The notes: generated by a model not told the origin, from the sequence alone. Numbered from the stretch's first letter, positions 1-8,515 are shown. The stretch is DNA of 64,000 bases from Faecalispora jeddahensis (GCF_000577335.1 NZ_CBYL010000003.1:62001-126000); one strand, 5' to 3'. Translations and numbers: made by a program.

Positions 1-1256
1 ATTTTATCTTCCAGGCGCTTGATGTTTTCCACTTCGATCCAAAGGTAGGTTCCCATGCAGTTCGGGCCGTCGACGCCCTTGGCGTTGCCCAGCAGCATGG
101 AGTATTCGCCGTTGTCGCCGTCAAACCGGCATAGGGTCAGCTCGCCGTGCTTTGCTTCGGCGGTCAGGCTCCCCGGATGCTTGAACGCCAATGGGTAGCC
201 CAGAACCGGCTTTTTCTGCGCGACCGAAACCGGCCACGGGCCGCAGTGCTGCAGCAGCTCGCCGTTTTCAATGTCGGGGTGGCGCACCGTCCAGTCCGCA
301 AAGAACGAACGGGTTTCGCCCATCCCGGCGGCTTCCACCAAAAGGGCGGTGATCGCGCCGTGAATATCCGTTTCGCACACCACCGGGATCCCCTCATCGT
401 TCATCAGCGCGTTCGCCGCGCAGGGCATGATCCCGATTTCCTGCTGCAGAGCATTCCAACACTGAATTGCCACCGCGTTGCAGCCGTATTTTTTCACCAG
501 ATGCTTCATCGCAACCTTCAGAGCCGCCACGTTCTCCAGCGCCTCCTCCGCGATGCGGACATCCATGTTTTCGCGTATGTAGCCGAGCACCTGCTCGACC
601 TCATCGGGAGTGTGCTCCTTGGCCAGCCGCATTTCCTGCGTCAGCTCGGGCATCGGGATGGGCGAAAGCTGAATGTTGAAGCGCTCGAGCAGCTCGCCCT
701 CGTTGCACATGGTGGTCCAAAAATCGAACGGGCGGGTAGAAATCTGCAGAATACGGGTATGCCGGAACGTTTTGACCACATTGCACACCGCCATAAAATC
801 ACGCAGACCGCGCTCGAACACGGGGTCACTCAATCGACAGTTTGTCATGTAGGTAAAGGGAACCTGAAAGCGCCGCAGCACCTTGCCGGTGGCGAACAGG
901 CCGCACTGGGTGTCGCGCAGACGCACGCCGTTCGGTTCGGGGCGCTCGTCGAGCGGGCCCCACAGCAGCACCGGAACATTCAGCTCTTTGGCAAGCCTTG
1001 CGCACACATATTCGGTGCCGAAATTACAGTGCGGCAAAAACAATCCGTCGATCTTCTCGGCTTTGAATTTTTCGGCAATCTTTTGCATATCGGCGTCGTC
1101 GAACAGCAGGCCCTCGTCGTTGATGTCTGTGATATCCACAAAATCCACGCCCAGCTCATGCAGCCGGTCGGCCGTCAGATTCCGGTATTTGAGCGCGTCC
1201 GGCGCACTGAAAATGCTTCTTCTGGTAGGCGCATACCCCAGCTTGATTTTCTCCAT
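1..1256 (-). CDS. L-fucose/L-arabinose isomerase-family protein (C-terminus cut by window edge)
   Basis: The frame stays open from the ATG at 1256 to the left edge, so about 418 residues are present and the C-terminus is missing. The ATG follows a GGGAGGG ribosome site. The protein begins MEKIKLGYAPTRRSIF and later has an AIQCWNALQQEIGIMPC segment and a VVCETDIHGAI segment; this order (CW, then PC, then CE-D-G) is typical of the FucI/AraA-like isomerase fold (COG2407). Such enzymes interconvert aldose and ketose sugars with a bound divalent metal. The gene lies 18 bp after a LacI-type regulator, which probably controls it. The exact sugar cannot be told. The family call is fairly firm, the substrate unknown. 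Confidence 0.72.
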   Translation of the reverse strand, partial: MEKIKLGYAPTRRSIFSAPDALKYRNLTADRLHELGVDFVDITDINDEGLLFDDADMQKIAEKFKAEKIDGLFLPHCNFGTEYVCARLAKELNVPVLLWGPLDERPEPNGVRLRDTQCGLFATGKVLRRFQVPFTYMTNCRLSDPVFERGLRDFMAVCNVVKTFRHTRILQISTRPFDFWTTMCNEGELLERFNIQLSPIPMPELTQEMRLAKEHTPDEVEQVLGYIRENMDVRIAEEALENVAALKVAMKHLVKKYGCNAVAIQCWNALQQEIGIMPCAANALMNDEGIPVVCETDIHGAITALLVEAAGMGETRSFFADWTVRHPDIENGELLQHCGPWPVSVAQKKPVLGYPLAFKHPGSLTAEAKHGELTLCRFDGDNGEYSMLLGNAKGVDGPNCMGTYLWIEVENIKRLEDK

Positions 1257-1274
1257 CGAAAAGCCCTCCCTTAG

Positions 1275-2282
1275 TTATGTTGCATTCAGGTCGCGAACGC
1301 TTTCACGTTCCACAAATTCGGTGCAGACCTGTATTTTCGTTTTGACCTTGCTCTCCTGCCGGATATGGTCGTTCAGCCGCCGAACGGCGATTTCGCCCAT
1401 CTCCTGCTTGAACACGTGGATGGTACTCAGGCGAGGGCTGGAAATCTCGCAGTACGGGATGTTGTCAAACCCGATGATCGAAACATCCTCCGGCACGCGG
1501 TAGCCTTTTTCCTGCAGCGCGCGCATGGCGCCAAGGGCGATCACGTCGTTATCGGCAAAAAAGGCCGTGGGCAGATCCCTTGCCCATTCCAGGTGGGCAA
1601 CCATATCGCGGTAAGCGGACTCCGTTGTGGTGCCCAGGGTAATGATGTGCTGCGGCTCTATGGAAAAATTCGCTTTTCCCAGCGCACGTTTATAGCCAAT
1701 GCTGCGGTACGAAAACGCCTTGATGCGGAAGCGCCCACGCAGATAGCCGATCTTTTTATGCCCCTTTTCGATCAGGTATTCCACTGCATGGCAGGCGGAA
1801 TCGGTGTTGCTGATCAAAACACTGTCGAACGTGATGGTATCGCTCCAGCCGTCGAGCAGAATCAGGTGGCATTTCGGATTGCGGAACAACTGAAAATCCT
1901 GCTCCGTCATCTCGGTACCGAGGAGGATCACCGCCGCGCTGGTATCCTCCAAAATGCTATGTACCTGCTCCGCGCAGTCGGGGCTGCTGCTGTCGATATT
2001 GCAGAACACGGTTTCAAACTGAAGATTTTTCGCCTGACGTTCCACTCCCTCGATCACAGCCGGGAAAAACGGGCTGTCATTGATAATCAGACCGTTCTTT
2101 TTATAAATGACAAATTTGATTTTGGATATTCTGGGCTTTACAGAGTACCCGATCTCTTCTGCAACCTGCAAAACACGTTCCACCGTCTGCTTGTTGACCC
2201 CTCGTTTATGGTTCAATGCATTCGAAACGGTTGCCGGAGAAAAGCCGGTCATTTCGCTGATCAATTTAATGGTTCCCTTCAA
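1275..2282 (-). CDS. LacI-family transcriptional regulator
   Basis: A 335-residue protein with an N-terminal LacI helix-turn-helix (residues 3-22, SEMTGFSPATVSNALNHKRG) followed by a periplasmic-binding-protein-like sensor domain; the length is normal for the family. The start is TTG at 2282, chosen because it begins exactly at the HTH and is preceded by GAGGG six bases upstream. It probably senses a sugar or sugar derivative and represses the isomerase-like gene 18 bp downstream. I see no convincing CG-centred LacI palindrome nearby, so the operator is unidentified. Confidence 0.9.
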   Translation of the reverse strand: MKGTIKLISEMTGFSPATVSNALNHKRGVNKQTVERVLQVAEEIGYSVKPRISKIKFVIYKKNGLIINDSPFFPAVIEGVERQAKNLQFETVFCNIDSSSPDCAEQVHSILEDTSAAVILLGTEMTEQDFQLFRNPKCHLILLDGWSDTITFDSVLISNTDSACHAVEYLIEKGHKKIGYLRGRFRIKAFSYRSIGYKRALGKANFSIEPQHIITLGTTTESAYRDMVAHLEWARDLPTAFFADNDVIALGAMRALQEKGYRVPEDVSIIGFDNIPYCEISSPRLSTIHVFKQEMGEIAVRRLNDHIRQESKVKTKIQVCTEFVERESVRDLNAT

Positions 2283-2675
2283 CGGAATCCCTCATTTCCT
2301 TCCTGTTGCTCACCATTATACACATCATTTAAAAATTTACAATCGAAATTTTAGTCATTTTCATATTTTCAAATAAATTTATATAGTTATAACGAATAAA
2401 AATTTAGTATATTATTTAAATCGACCATGGATTGTCTAAAAATAAACGATATTTTACATTTTTACATGCATATTTATATAAAAATTTATATAAATATTTA
2501 TAGAATTCTTCAAAATCGAGCTGAAAATATTCTGCAAATTATCTATTTTGAGGTGGAGATTTTATGGAAAATCACTTGTTTTCTGAGCAGGTCCTCAGAA
2601 AATCAAATTGTGTGTTTTATATAAAAACCACCGCAAATATTTTGTAATTTTTTCACTACGGACATGCCATTCAAT

Positions 2676-2704
2676 TTGAAGGCACACAGACAAAGTGTTA
2701 TAAT
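2676..2704 (+). promoter_or_regulatory. Sigma-70-type promoter for the ClC gene
   Basis: TTGAAG (2676-2681), 17-base spacer, TATAAT (2699-2704). Transcription would start near 2711, inside the left arm of the perfect hairpin at 2708-2748. Confidence 0.65.
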
Positions 2705-2707
2705 AAC

Positions 2708-2748
2708 CTCAGCCGCAGACCGAAGCAAAGCTTCGGTCTGCGGCTGAG
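2708..2748 (+). repeat. Perfect 19-bp inverted repeat with 3-nt loop
   Basis: The left arm CTCAGCCGCAGACCGAAGC (2708-2726) and its exact complement (2730-2748) flank AAA. There is no T-run on either side, so it is not a standard terminator. It sits at the predicted 5' end of the ClC transcript, where it could stabilise the mRNA, or it could be an operator. Confidence 0.7.
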
Positions 2749-2835
2749 AAAATATGGAACTATCAGCTTAGTGGCTCTGCCGCTTGAGCTGTTTTTCTGT
2801 GATTTCATTTTAAGATTAATGATAGAATCCGAAAT

Positions 2836-2858
2836 GCGGCCCCACAGGGCCGCGTTTT
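2836..2858 (+). terminator. GC-rich hairpin with short T-run in the ClC leader (possible attenuator)
   Basis: GCGGCCC (2836-2842), loop CACA, GGGCCGC (2847-2853), then G and four T. It lies between the promoter and the GTG start at 2882, so if it works as a terminator it would attenuate the ClC gene. Confidence 0.4.
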
Positions 2859-2881
2859 CCTGAACGGGAGCTGTATTTCAC

Positions 2882-4444
2882 GTGGAAAAAGCAAAAACCA
2901 GAATTTATCGCATCCTCTCTGGAATGAACCAGCTCAAATGGAGCCTTACTTTGAAAGGAATTGGGGTTGGGGTGCTGGCAGGGTTACTCTCCATCTTTTA
3001 CCGAATGGGCATTGAGCATGGAGTAGATACCTCCATTCAAATTTATGCTTACCTGAAAACACACCCCCTGCTTTTGCTGCCGTGGCTGGCTTTGATCGCG
3101 GGAGTCGGTTTTCTTCTGAATTGGATGATAAAGCACGAGCCGATGGCTTCCGGCAGCGGCATCCCGCAGGTGAAGGGCGTCGTGCTGTTCGGCCTGAAAA
3201 TGAAGTGGAAGTCGATTCTGGCCGTGCGGTTTGTCGGCGGTATTCTATGTTCCTTTTTCGGCTTGTCTCTGGGACGGGAAGGTCCGTCGATCCAGATCGG
3301 CGCGGCGGCGGGGCAGGCCGCGGCGGAGCGCTGCGGCCGCCATGGAACGCTGGAGGACGATTACCTGATCACCGGCGGCGCAGCGGCGGGACTTTCCGCA
3401 GCATTCAGCGCGCCTCTTTCTGGAATGGTGTTCGCACTCGAGGAAATCCACCGCAGTTTTTCCCCGCTCATTTTGATTTCGGCGACCGCCGCTTCTCTTA
3501 CAGCAGACTTTCTGTCTAAAAACTTTTTCGGGCTGAGGCCTGTTCTTGATTTTACCGATGTACCCGTACTGCCCATCCCCTATTACGGGTGGCTGCTGCC
3601 GCTGGGCATCGTTTCGGGCCTGATCGGTTCGCTTCTGAACCGTACGCTGCTCGATTTTCAAAAGCTGTACACCAAGCTTCCCGCGCCGGCACGTCCGTGC
3701 GCAGCACTGCTGATTGCGCTGCCCTGTGGGCTGTTTCTGCCTCTGACGCTGGGCGGTGGACGCGATCTAATCCGCCTTTCCGAAAGCACACAGCTCGGCC
3801 TTGGCATGCTGTTTGTTTACCTGATTGTAAAGCTACTGTTTACCGGCGCCAGCTTTGGCAGCGGTGTACCAGGCGGCATCTTCTTCCCTATCCTCACCGT
3901 AGGTGCGCTCTCTGGCAGTATCGTAGGATGCGCTGCTTCCGGAATGGGCCTGCCGCCGCAGTATATTTCAGATTTTGCCGTATGTGCCATGGCCGGCGCG
4001 CTTGCAGCCTCTGTAAAAGCGCCTGTTACCAGCATTCTGCTCACGGCAGAGATGTCTGGCTCGCTGGTTCATTTACTGCCGGTGGCGGCCTGCGCATTTG
4101 TTGCACTCCTTGTTTCAGACATGCTGAAAATCGAGCCGATCTACGATTCCCTGCTGGATCGCTACCTGGAAAAGAGCGGGAATTCCTCACCTCATCCCGA
4201 GCAGGGCGGCCTAATTGAGTTCCCGGTGGAATACGGCAGTACCGCCGCAAATCACACGGTAAAAGAGGTCAAATGGCCGCAGGGCCTTTTGATTGTGGGC
4301 CTGCGGCGCGGAACAAAGGAACTGATTCCCAGCGGTAAAACGCGGATTCTGCCCGGAGATTATCTGGTCATTCTTTCTTCGGAAACCCAAGAGAGGAATA
4401 TCCGTGAGCAGGTGCGCTGTCTGTGCCGAACTGCGCAGGACTAA
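2882..4444 (+). CDS. ClC-family chloride/proton antiporter with C-terminal TrkA-C (RCK-C) domain
   Basis: A 520-residue membrane protein with the ClC selectivity signatures GSGIP (residues 91-95) and GREGP (131-135, gating glutamate 133), the proton-path segment FALEEI, and a late GSGVPGGIFFP motif. About residues 440-515 form a TrkA-C-like regulatory domain, an arrangement known in bacterial ClCs. It should exchange chloride for protons across the membrane. The motifs are of the chloride type, not the fluoride-specific ClC-F type, and no fluoride riboswitch is visible upstream. GTG start at 2882 is preceded by GGGAG. The gene stands alone, closed by a strong terminator. Confidence 0.92.
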   Translation: MEKAKTRIYRILSGMNQLKWSLTLKGIGVGVLAGLLSIFYRMGIEHGVDTSIQIYAYLKTHPLLLLPWLALIAGVGFLLNWMIKHEPMASGSGIPQVKGVVLFGLKMKWKSILAVRFVGGILCSFFGLSLGREGPSIQIGAAAGQAAAERCGRHGTLEDDYLITGGAAAGLSAAFSAPLSGMVFALEEIHRSFSPLILISATAASLTADFLSKNFFGLRPVLDFTDVPVLPIPYYGWLLPLGIVSGLIGSLLNRTLLDFQKLYTKLPAPARPCAALLIALPCGLFLPLTLGGGRDLIRLSESTQLGLGMLFVYLIVKLLFTGASFGSGVPGGIFFPILTVGALSGSIVGCAASGMGLPPQYISDFAVCAMAGALAASVKAPVTSILLTAEMSGSLVHLLPVAACAFVALLVSDMLKIEPIYDSLLDRYLEKSGNSSPHPEQGGLIEFPVEYGSTAANHTVKEVKWPQGLLIVGLRRGTKELIPSGKTRILPGDYLVILSSETQERNIREQVRCLCRTAQD

Positions 4445-4461
4445 CCCCCTTAAAATCGGAT

Positions 4462-4495
4462 AAAAAAAGCCACCGGAGTGCCCGGTGGCTTTTTT
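4462..4495. terminator. Bidirectional rho-independent terminator
   Basis: An A-run, stem GCCACCGG / CCGGTGGC with loop AGTGC, and a T-run. It separates the convergent ClC gene and the isochorismatase-like gene and can serve both. Confidence 0.9.
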
Positions 4496-4542
4496 ATCTG
4501 GAGCCGCGGAATGTACTCCGCAGCGCTTTTGTATTCTATTTT

Positions 4543-5082
4543 TTATTTTACAATCTGCGCAAAGGGCTTAAACAGGTCGCCTTTCGCGGCGCGCATCATT
4601 TCAAACAGGGCCATTTCGGTGCTGGTAATCACCGCACCCATTTCACGCATGCGCTCAAGAGCAATATTGCGATTCCACTCGGTGCGCGACGATACCGCAT
4701 CCGACGCAACATGCACCTCATACGGCTGCTTGAGCAGATCGCGCACTGTCTGGTACACACAAACATGCGCTTCAATCCCGGCCACCAGAAGCTGGCGGCG
4801 GCCCGCATCGCGCAGCTGCTGCTGGAATTCCTCACTGTCGCAGGCACTGAAGAAAACCTTCTCAATCGCAGGCTGGTCGCCCAGCAGCTCGCGCAGGACC
4901 GGAGCCGTTGGCCCAAGGCCCTTCGGGTATTGCTCCAGAATCAGAATCGGCATCTCAAACAGTTTGGCCGCCTGAATCAGCTTTGCGCAATTTTCCAGAA
5001 CCATATCGGGCTCAAACATGCTCTGTGCAAGCTTTCCCTGCATATCAATCAGCAGCAGTGCCGCATTTTCTTTTACCAACAT
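4543..5082 (-). CDS. Isochorismatase-family cysteine hydrolase
   Basis: A 179-residue alpha/beta hydrolase with the catalytic triad expected for the family: Asp13 (LLIDMQ), Lys75 (EKVFFSA) and Cys108 (GIEAHVCVYQT). Family members include isochorismatase, nicotinamidase and YcaC-like amidohydrolases. This one lacks neighbours from siderophore or NAD pathways, so it is best regarded as an amidohydrolase of unknown substrate. Single gene, with the convergent terminator at 4462-4495 downstream. Confidence 0.85.
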   Translation of the reverse strand: MLVKENAALLLIDMQGKLAQSMFEPDMVLENCAKLIQAAKLFEMPILILEQYPKGLGPTAPVLRELLGDQPAIEKVFFSACDSEEFQQQLRDAGRRQLLVAGIEAHVCVYQTVRDLLKQPYEVHVASDAVSSRTEWNRNIALERMREMGAVITSTEMALFEMMRAAKGDLFKPFAQIVK

Positions 5083-5366
5083 AACGCATTCCTCCCAGAG
5101 CTTTTTGATTTCATTTTAGCCGATTCGCCGGAGTAATGCAACCCACCAGCTCTTTTTGCAGGCAAGCCAGCCGCAAAGGGCGACCGGAGAATCGATGCCG
5201 TATTCTTCCATTTCAACAATCATTTCTCATTATTTTCGTATATTTATATAAATTTAAAAAATTTGTATTGTTAAATATATACTTTTTGTGGTAAAGCTGT
5301 TATAGTATAGACAATCACTTGATTGATTTATCAAGCTACCATTTTATAATATTAGGAGGATGCCAT

Positions 5367-6113
5367 ATGAAATTAAAGGACAAGATTTGCATTGTTACCG
5401 GCGCGAGCGCTGGTATGGGACGTGCCATCGCCAGACTGTTCGCGAATGAAGGCGCCACCGTAATTGCAGTGGCCCGCAGAAAAAGCCGATTGGACGAACT
5501 GGCCGCCGAAAATTCCAACATTCATCCTCTGGCAGCAGATATGATGGAAAAGGATCAGGTCATCGCCATGGTAAAAGATACGATCAAAACCTATGGCAGG
5601 CTCGATATTCTGGTCAACAATGCGGGAATCATGGACGATTTCACCATGCTTGCCGATGTGTCTGACGAATTGTGGGACAAGGTAATGCGCGTTAACGTAA
5701 CCGCGCCGATGGTTGCGATGCGCGAAGCGCTGCCCACGATGGTCGAGCAGGGCGGCGGCGTGATTTTGAATATTTCGTCGATCGGCGGTCTGCAGGGATG
5801 CAGAGCCGGCACAGCCTACACGGCCTCCAAGCACGCGCTCAACGGCATGACGAAGAACGTCGCGTTCCAGTATGCGCCGAAGAAAATCCGCTGCAACGCG
5901 ATTTGCCCCGGCGGCGTGGATACCGAGATTCTCAGTGATCCCTCTCACATTCATAAAGAAGGCATGGAGCGCTCGATGGCCGGCACCGGCGCGAATTACC
6001 GCAGCGGCAGCCCCGAAGAGATTGCCAACGCAGCACTGTTTTTAGCCAGTGATGACTCCAGCCTGATCAACGGCGCCCTTCTGGTAGCCGATGCAGGCTT
6101 TACCGCTTATTGA
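5367..6113 (+). CDS. Short-chain dehydrogenase/reductase (SDR family oxidoreductase)
   Basis: A 248-residue classical SDR: nucleotide-binding TGASAGMG (residues 11-18), NNAG (84-87), catalytic Ser137/138, Tyr151 and Lys155 (YTASK), and the PGG segment after it. The start at 5367 is fixed by a perfect AGGAGG (5354-5359) seven bases upstream; an in-frame codon at 5319 has no ribosome site. Basic residues after the first strand (ARRKSR) suggest NADP preference. It reduces or oxidises a carbonyl/alcohol whose identity cannot be told. It is monocistronic, ending at the terminator shared with the holin gene. Confidence 0.9.
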   Translation: MKLKDKICIVTGASAGMGRAIARLFANEGATVIAVARRKSRLDELAAENSNIHPLAADMMEKDQVIAMVKDTIKTYGRLDILVNNAGIMDDFTMLADVSDELWDKVMRVNVTAPMVAMREALPTMVEQGGGVILNISSIGGLQGCRAGTAYTASKHALNGMTKNVAFQYAPKKIRCNAICPGGVDTEILSDPSHIHKEGMERSMAGTGANYRSGSPEEIANAALFLASDDSSLINGALLVADAGFTAY

Positions 6114-6123
6114 GCTCACACAC

Positions 6124-6170
6124 AAAAGCAAAAGGGCAGGCCGATTATGGCCTGCCCTTTGCTTTATTTT
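6124..6170. terminator. Bidirectional terminator overlapping the holin stop codon
   Basis: Arms AAGGGCAGGCC and GGCCTGCCCTT around loop GATTAT, flanked by A-rich and T-rich tracts. The holin stop codon (6164-6166) lies inside the T-rich flank. Confidence 0.85.
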
Positions 6171-6613
6171 TGTTCCCCGCCGGATGGCAGATTTTCGGCC
6201 TGCGTCTTCAGATAAGAAATCATCTTTTCCAGAAACGGCGGAAGCTGCACACCGGTTTGCGCAATGTTCTCCAAAATGGAAAGCAGCTCGTTGCAGATCA
6301 GCCATACGGCGACCAGCGACGCTGCGGCATAGCCGAACGGCAGCGTGATTCCCGTCTGCTCGGCGGCATATGCCGCCAATATGTCGATGACAGCGCCAAC
6401 GGCAACCAGCAGCCACATGCACACCTTCTTAATGATTCCGCGAATCCCCCGATAGGAACTGACCGTTTCTTTCCGACAGATAGAGGCCGCAATGCCTGTG
6501 GCATAATCGATCACGTTCGTCACTACCAGCAGATAGACCGGCACGGCCAAAACTCCCATCCAGGCGGAAAGCACGGTAAAGCCCGAAATGGCCGCCGCCT
6601 TGATTTTCTCCAT
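6164..6613 (-). CDS. Holin of the phage-holin-4/TcdE type (solitary)
   Basis: A 149-residue protein with about three membrane segments and the family hallmark DYATGIAASICRKETVSS followed by GIRGIIKKV (DYxTG motif of Phage_holin_4_1, which includes clostridial toxin-export holin TcdE). ATG at 6613 is preceded by AGGGGAG; an in-frame start 15 codons upstream has a worse site. Holins form membrane lesions that release endolysins or export proteins. No endolysin, tail or other phage gene is next to it, so it is either a phage remnant or a domesticated export/lysis gene. Confidence 0.85.
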   Translation of the reverse strand: MEKIKAAAISGFTVLSAWMGVLAVPVYLLVVTNVIDYATGIAASICRKETVSSYRGIRGIIKKVCMWLLVAVGAVIDILAAYAAEQTGITLPFGYAAASLVAVWLICNELLSILENIAQTGVQLPPFLEKMISYLKTQAENLPSGGEQK

Positions 6614-6681
6614 ATTCTTCTCCCCTCTTTCATTCATTTTTCCACACAGTGCTTGCATTGTGTGGAAACGCCTCTACCCAC

Positions 6682-6731
6682 CCAAAAAAATCGCCGGAAC
6701 TTTCTCCCTAAAAGGAAAGCTCTGGCGATTT
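6682..6731 (-). terminator. Minus-strand terminator between alr and the holin gene
   Basis: Read on the minus strand: AAATCGCC and GGCGATTT arms with an inner GCTTTC/GAAAG pairing, followed by a run of seven T and then GGG. It would stop read-through from the alr side before the holin gene. Confidence 0.7.
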
Positions 6732-6772
6732 GCCCGATCGTTCAGAATAGAGTCATCCACTTTAAAACAATG

Positions 6773-6813
6773 AGCGATTTCTTCCCCCGCCTGTGGCGGG
6801 GGAAGAAATCGCT
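6773..6813. repeat. Perfect 19-bp inverted repeat with 3-nt loop
   Basis: Arms AGCGATTTCTTCCCCCGCC (6773-6791) and its exact complement (6795-6813) around TGT. Neither flank is T-rich. Its C-rich core resembles hairpins at 16933-16969 and 43455-43485. Confidence 0.7.
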
Positions 6814-6852
6814 GTACTTACATCAGGTTATTTAGAATTGACTTGGCAATAC

Positions 6853-6889
6853 AAAAATCCCCTTGTCAAAGCCCTGCTTTGACAAGGGG
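6853..6889 (-). terminator. Rho-independent terminator of alr
   Basis: On the minus strand, stem CCCCTTGTCAAAGC / GCTTTGACAAGGGG with a 3-nt loop, followed by ATTTTTGT. It begins 12 bases after the alr stop codon. Confidence 0.85.
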
Positions 6890-6901
6890 TGGTTTTAAAA
6901 T

Positions 6902-8101
6902 TCAGCCTTCTTCCTCCGGGCAGATGTAGTTCAACTGGCCGACCGGCTTGCCTTCGCGCAGGAACACACGCGGCACACGCTTGCCAACCAGGCAGATCAT
7001 CTCATAATGAATCGTACCGTCCAGCCGGGCAATTTCATCCACGCTGACCTCATTTTCGCCGTCACGGCCCCAGATCGTCACTGTCATCCCCGTGCGAACA
7101 TCGGGAATATCGGTCACATCCAGAATCACCTGATCCATGCAAACGCGTCCCACCACGCGGGCGCGTTTCCCGCAGACAAGCATATCGGCCCTGTCGTGCA
7201 GGCGGCGGGGGTATCCGTCGGCATAGCCGATCGGCACCGTGGCCAGGGTCGTGCGCCGTTCGGTCACAAATTCCCGCCCATAGCTCACGCTCGTACCCGG
7301 CTCCACCGTTTTCAGCTGAGAAATCACCGTTTTCAGCTCCATCGCGGGGCGCAGATCCAGATCGCGCCGCATCTGATCCGACGGCATCAGACCGTACAAA
7401 ATCACGCCGGGGCGCACCATGTCGAGATCCAACTGCGGGTAATCGACCACCGCGCCGCTGTTCGAGCAATGGCGCAGCTCAAAGGTAATCCCGCGCTGTT
7501 TCAGCTCCCCGACGGCACCGTCAAAGCAGTCATACTGAAGCATGGTGAAATCTTCCCCGGCACCGCCGTCATCCGCAACGGAAAAATGCGTAAAAATTCC
7601 TTCCGGAATCAGGCCCGGCTCCTTGCAGACGGCTTCGATTTCGGAAAGCGACCCGCTGTCCCTCTCCGGGTTTTGATACAAAAAGCCGATGCGGCTCATC
7701 CCGCTGTCGAGCTTAATATGAATCCGCACCCGAACACCGGCCGCCACGGCACAATCCGAAAGCTCTTTGCCGTATTCCGCGGAAAAGACCGACTGCGAAA
7801 TCGACAGCTCCTGCAGGCGCTCCGCCATCTGAGGCGGCGTATAGCCCAAAATCAAAATTGGGCGCAGTATCCCGGCCCGCCGCAGCTGAACCGCTTCTTC
7901 CAGATTGGATACCGCAAACCAGTCCGCCCCTTTTTTCTGAAACTCACGCGACACAAACGACGCACCATGGCCGTAAGCGTCCGCCTTCACGACACAGCAA
8001 ATCTTCGTTCTGGGGTCAACCGCCGCACGGATCACATCGTAATTGTGATCCAGAGCATCCAGGTCAACCTCCGCCCAGGTACGTTTTAAAAAATGATTCA
8101 T
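6902..8101 (-). CDS. alr: Alanine racemase
   Basis: A 399-residue PLP enzyme that interconverts L- and D-alanine for peptidoglycan synthesis. The PLP-binding lysine is Lys39 in VVKADAYGHGA; the second catalytic residue is the tyrosine of SYGREF; AIGYADGYPRR and GRVCMDQVILDV are further family signatures. Start at 8101 (MNHFLKRTWAEVDLDAL) fits the normal N-terminus of Alr and has AAGGAA upstream; the 56-codon extension in the same frame has no Alr character. Cytoplasmic. It stands alone, with its own terminator. Confidence 0.95.
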   Translation of the reverse strand: MNHFLKRTWAEVDLDALDHNYDVIRAAVDPRTKICCVVKADAYGHGASFVSREFQKKGADWFAVSNLEEAVQLRRAGILRPILILGYTPPQMAERLQELSISQSVFSAEYGKELSDCAVAAGVRVRIHIKLDSGMSRIGFLYQNPERDSGSLSEIEAVCKEPGLIPEGIFTHFSVADDGGAGEDFTMLQYDCFDGAVGELKQRGITFELRHCSNSGAVVDYPQLDLDMVRPGVILYGLMPSDQMRRDLDLRPAMELKTVISQLKTVEPGTSVSYGREFVTERRTTLATVPIGYADGYPRRLHDRADMLVCGKRARVVGRVCMDQVILDVTDIPDVRTGMTVTIWGRDGENEVSVDEIARLDGTIHYEMICLVGKRVPRVFLREGKPVGQLNYICPEEEG

Positions 8102-8350
8102 GAAACACCGGTTCCTTATTTTAAATTCAAAATCGGGCTCAAAGCCCGTGCTTCTATTTGTACGGATATGGCTTCTATTATAGTACCGCTGTGTGAAATA
8201 ATCAACCGCCGCGGGCAAGATAAAAATGCGCAAAAAACGAACAAAATTTTTTTGGAACCGGAAAATCATTCGTCATTTTTTTAGAATTCAGGGCATATAC
8301 TGGTAGAACACTTTTTAAAAAATAAGATAAGGGATTGGGGAGGCGATGAC

Positions 8351-8491
8351 ATGGAACAGACCATGCAGCTGAATCGCCCTGAAAATCTGGATGATGACCT
8401 GTACCGTTGTCTGTACAGCGAACTAACTGCCGGTGTTGACCTGGATGATCTGATTTTCAATGGCGAAGAATGGTACGAAAGCGAGCGCTAA
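8351..8491 (+). CDS. Small acidic protein of unknown function (46 residues)
   Basis: An ATG at 8351 follows a strong GGGGAGG ribosome site with seven-base spacing and opens a 46-codon frame ending TAA at 8491. The protein (MEQTMQLNRPENLDDDLYRC...) is very acidic with 15 Asp/Glu, two tyrosine-centred segments (LYRCLYSEL) and no membrane segment or signal. A good terminator follows 25 bases later, supporting an independent transcript. A TATACTGGTAGA box upstream (about 8297-8308) resembles the -10 region of the regulator gene at 12.6 kb. I do not recognise a family. Confidence 0.6.
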   Translation: MEQTMQLNRPENLDDDLYRCLYSELTAGVDLDDLIFNGEEWYESER

Positions 8492-8515
8492 AGGATATGA
8501 AAACCGAAAAACAGA

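Larger units (their letters stand above)
2283..2881. other. 599-bp intergenic region, AT-rich half then promoter and hairpins
   Basis: The first ~350 bases (2283-2640) are very AT-rich and carry no credible gene; they should hold the promoter of the LacI gene. The second half holds a near-consensus plus-strand promoter at 2676-2704, a 19-bp perfect hairpin at its predicted transcription start, and a second GC-rich hairpin just before the ClC gene. A 65-codon AT-rich frame (2427-2624) has no ribosome site or recognisable protein character and was not called. Confidence 0.6.

Noticed and set aside
1365-2354. Long plus-strand frame opposite the LacI regulator
   Set aside because: Antisense shadow; the minus-strand LacI protein has clear family motifs and a ribosome site.
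2427-2624. 65-codon AT-rich frame
   Set aside because: No ribosome site, protein is dominated by Ile/Tyr/Lys from AT-rich DNA, ends without terminator.
2705-2881. Fluoride riboswitch before the ClC gene
   Set aside because: The conserved crcB-motif bases are not present and the ClC is of the chloride type.
6164-6613. Prophage region
   Set aside because: Only the holin is present; neighbours are housekeeping genes and no attachment repeats or other phage genes were seen.
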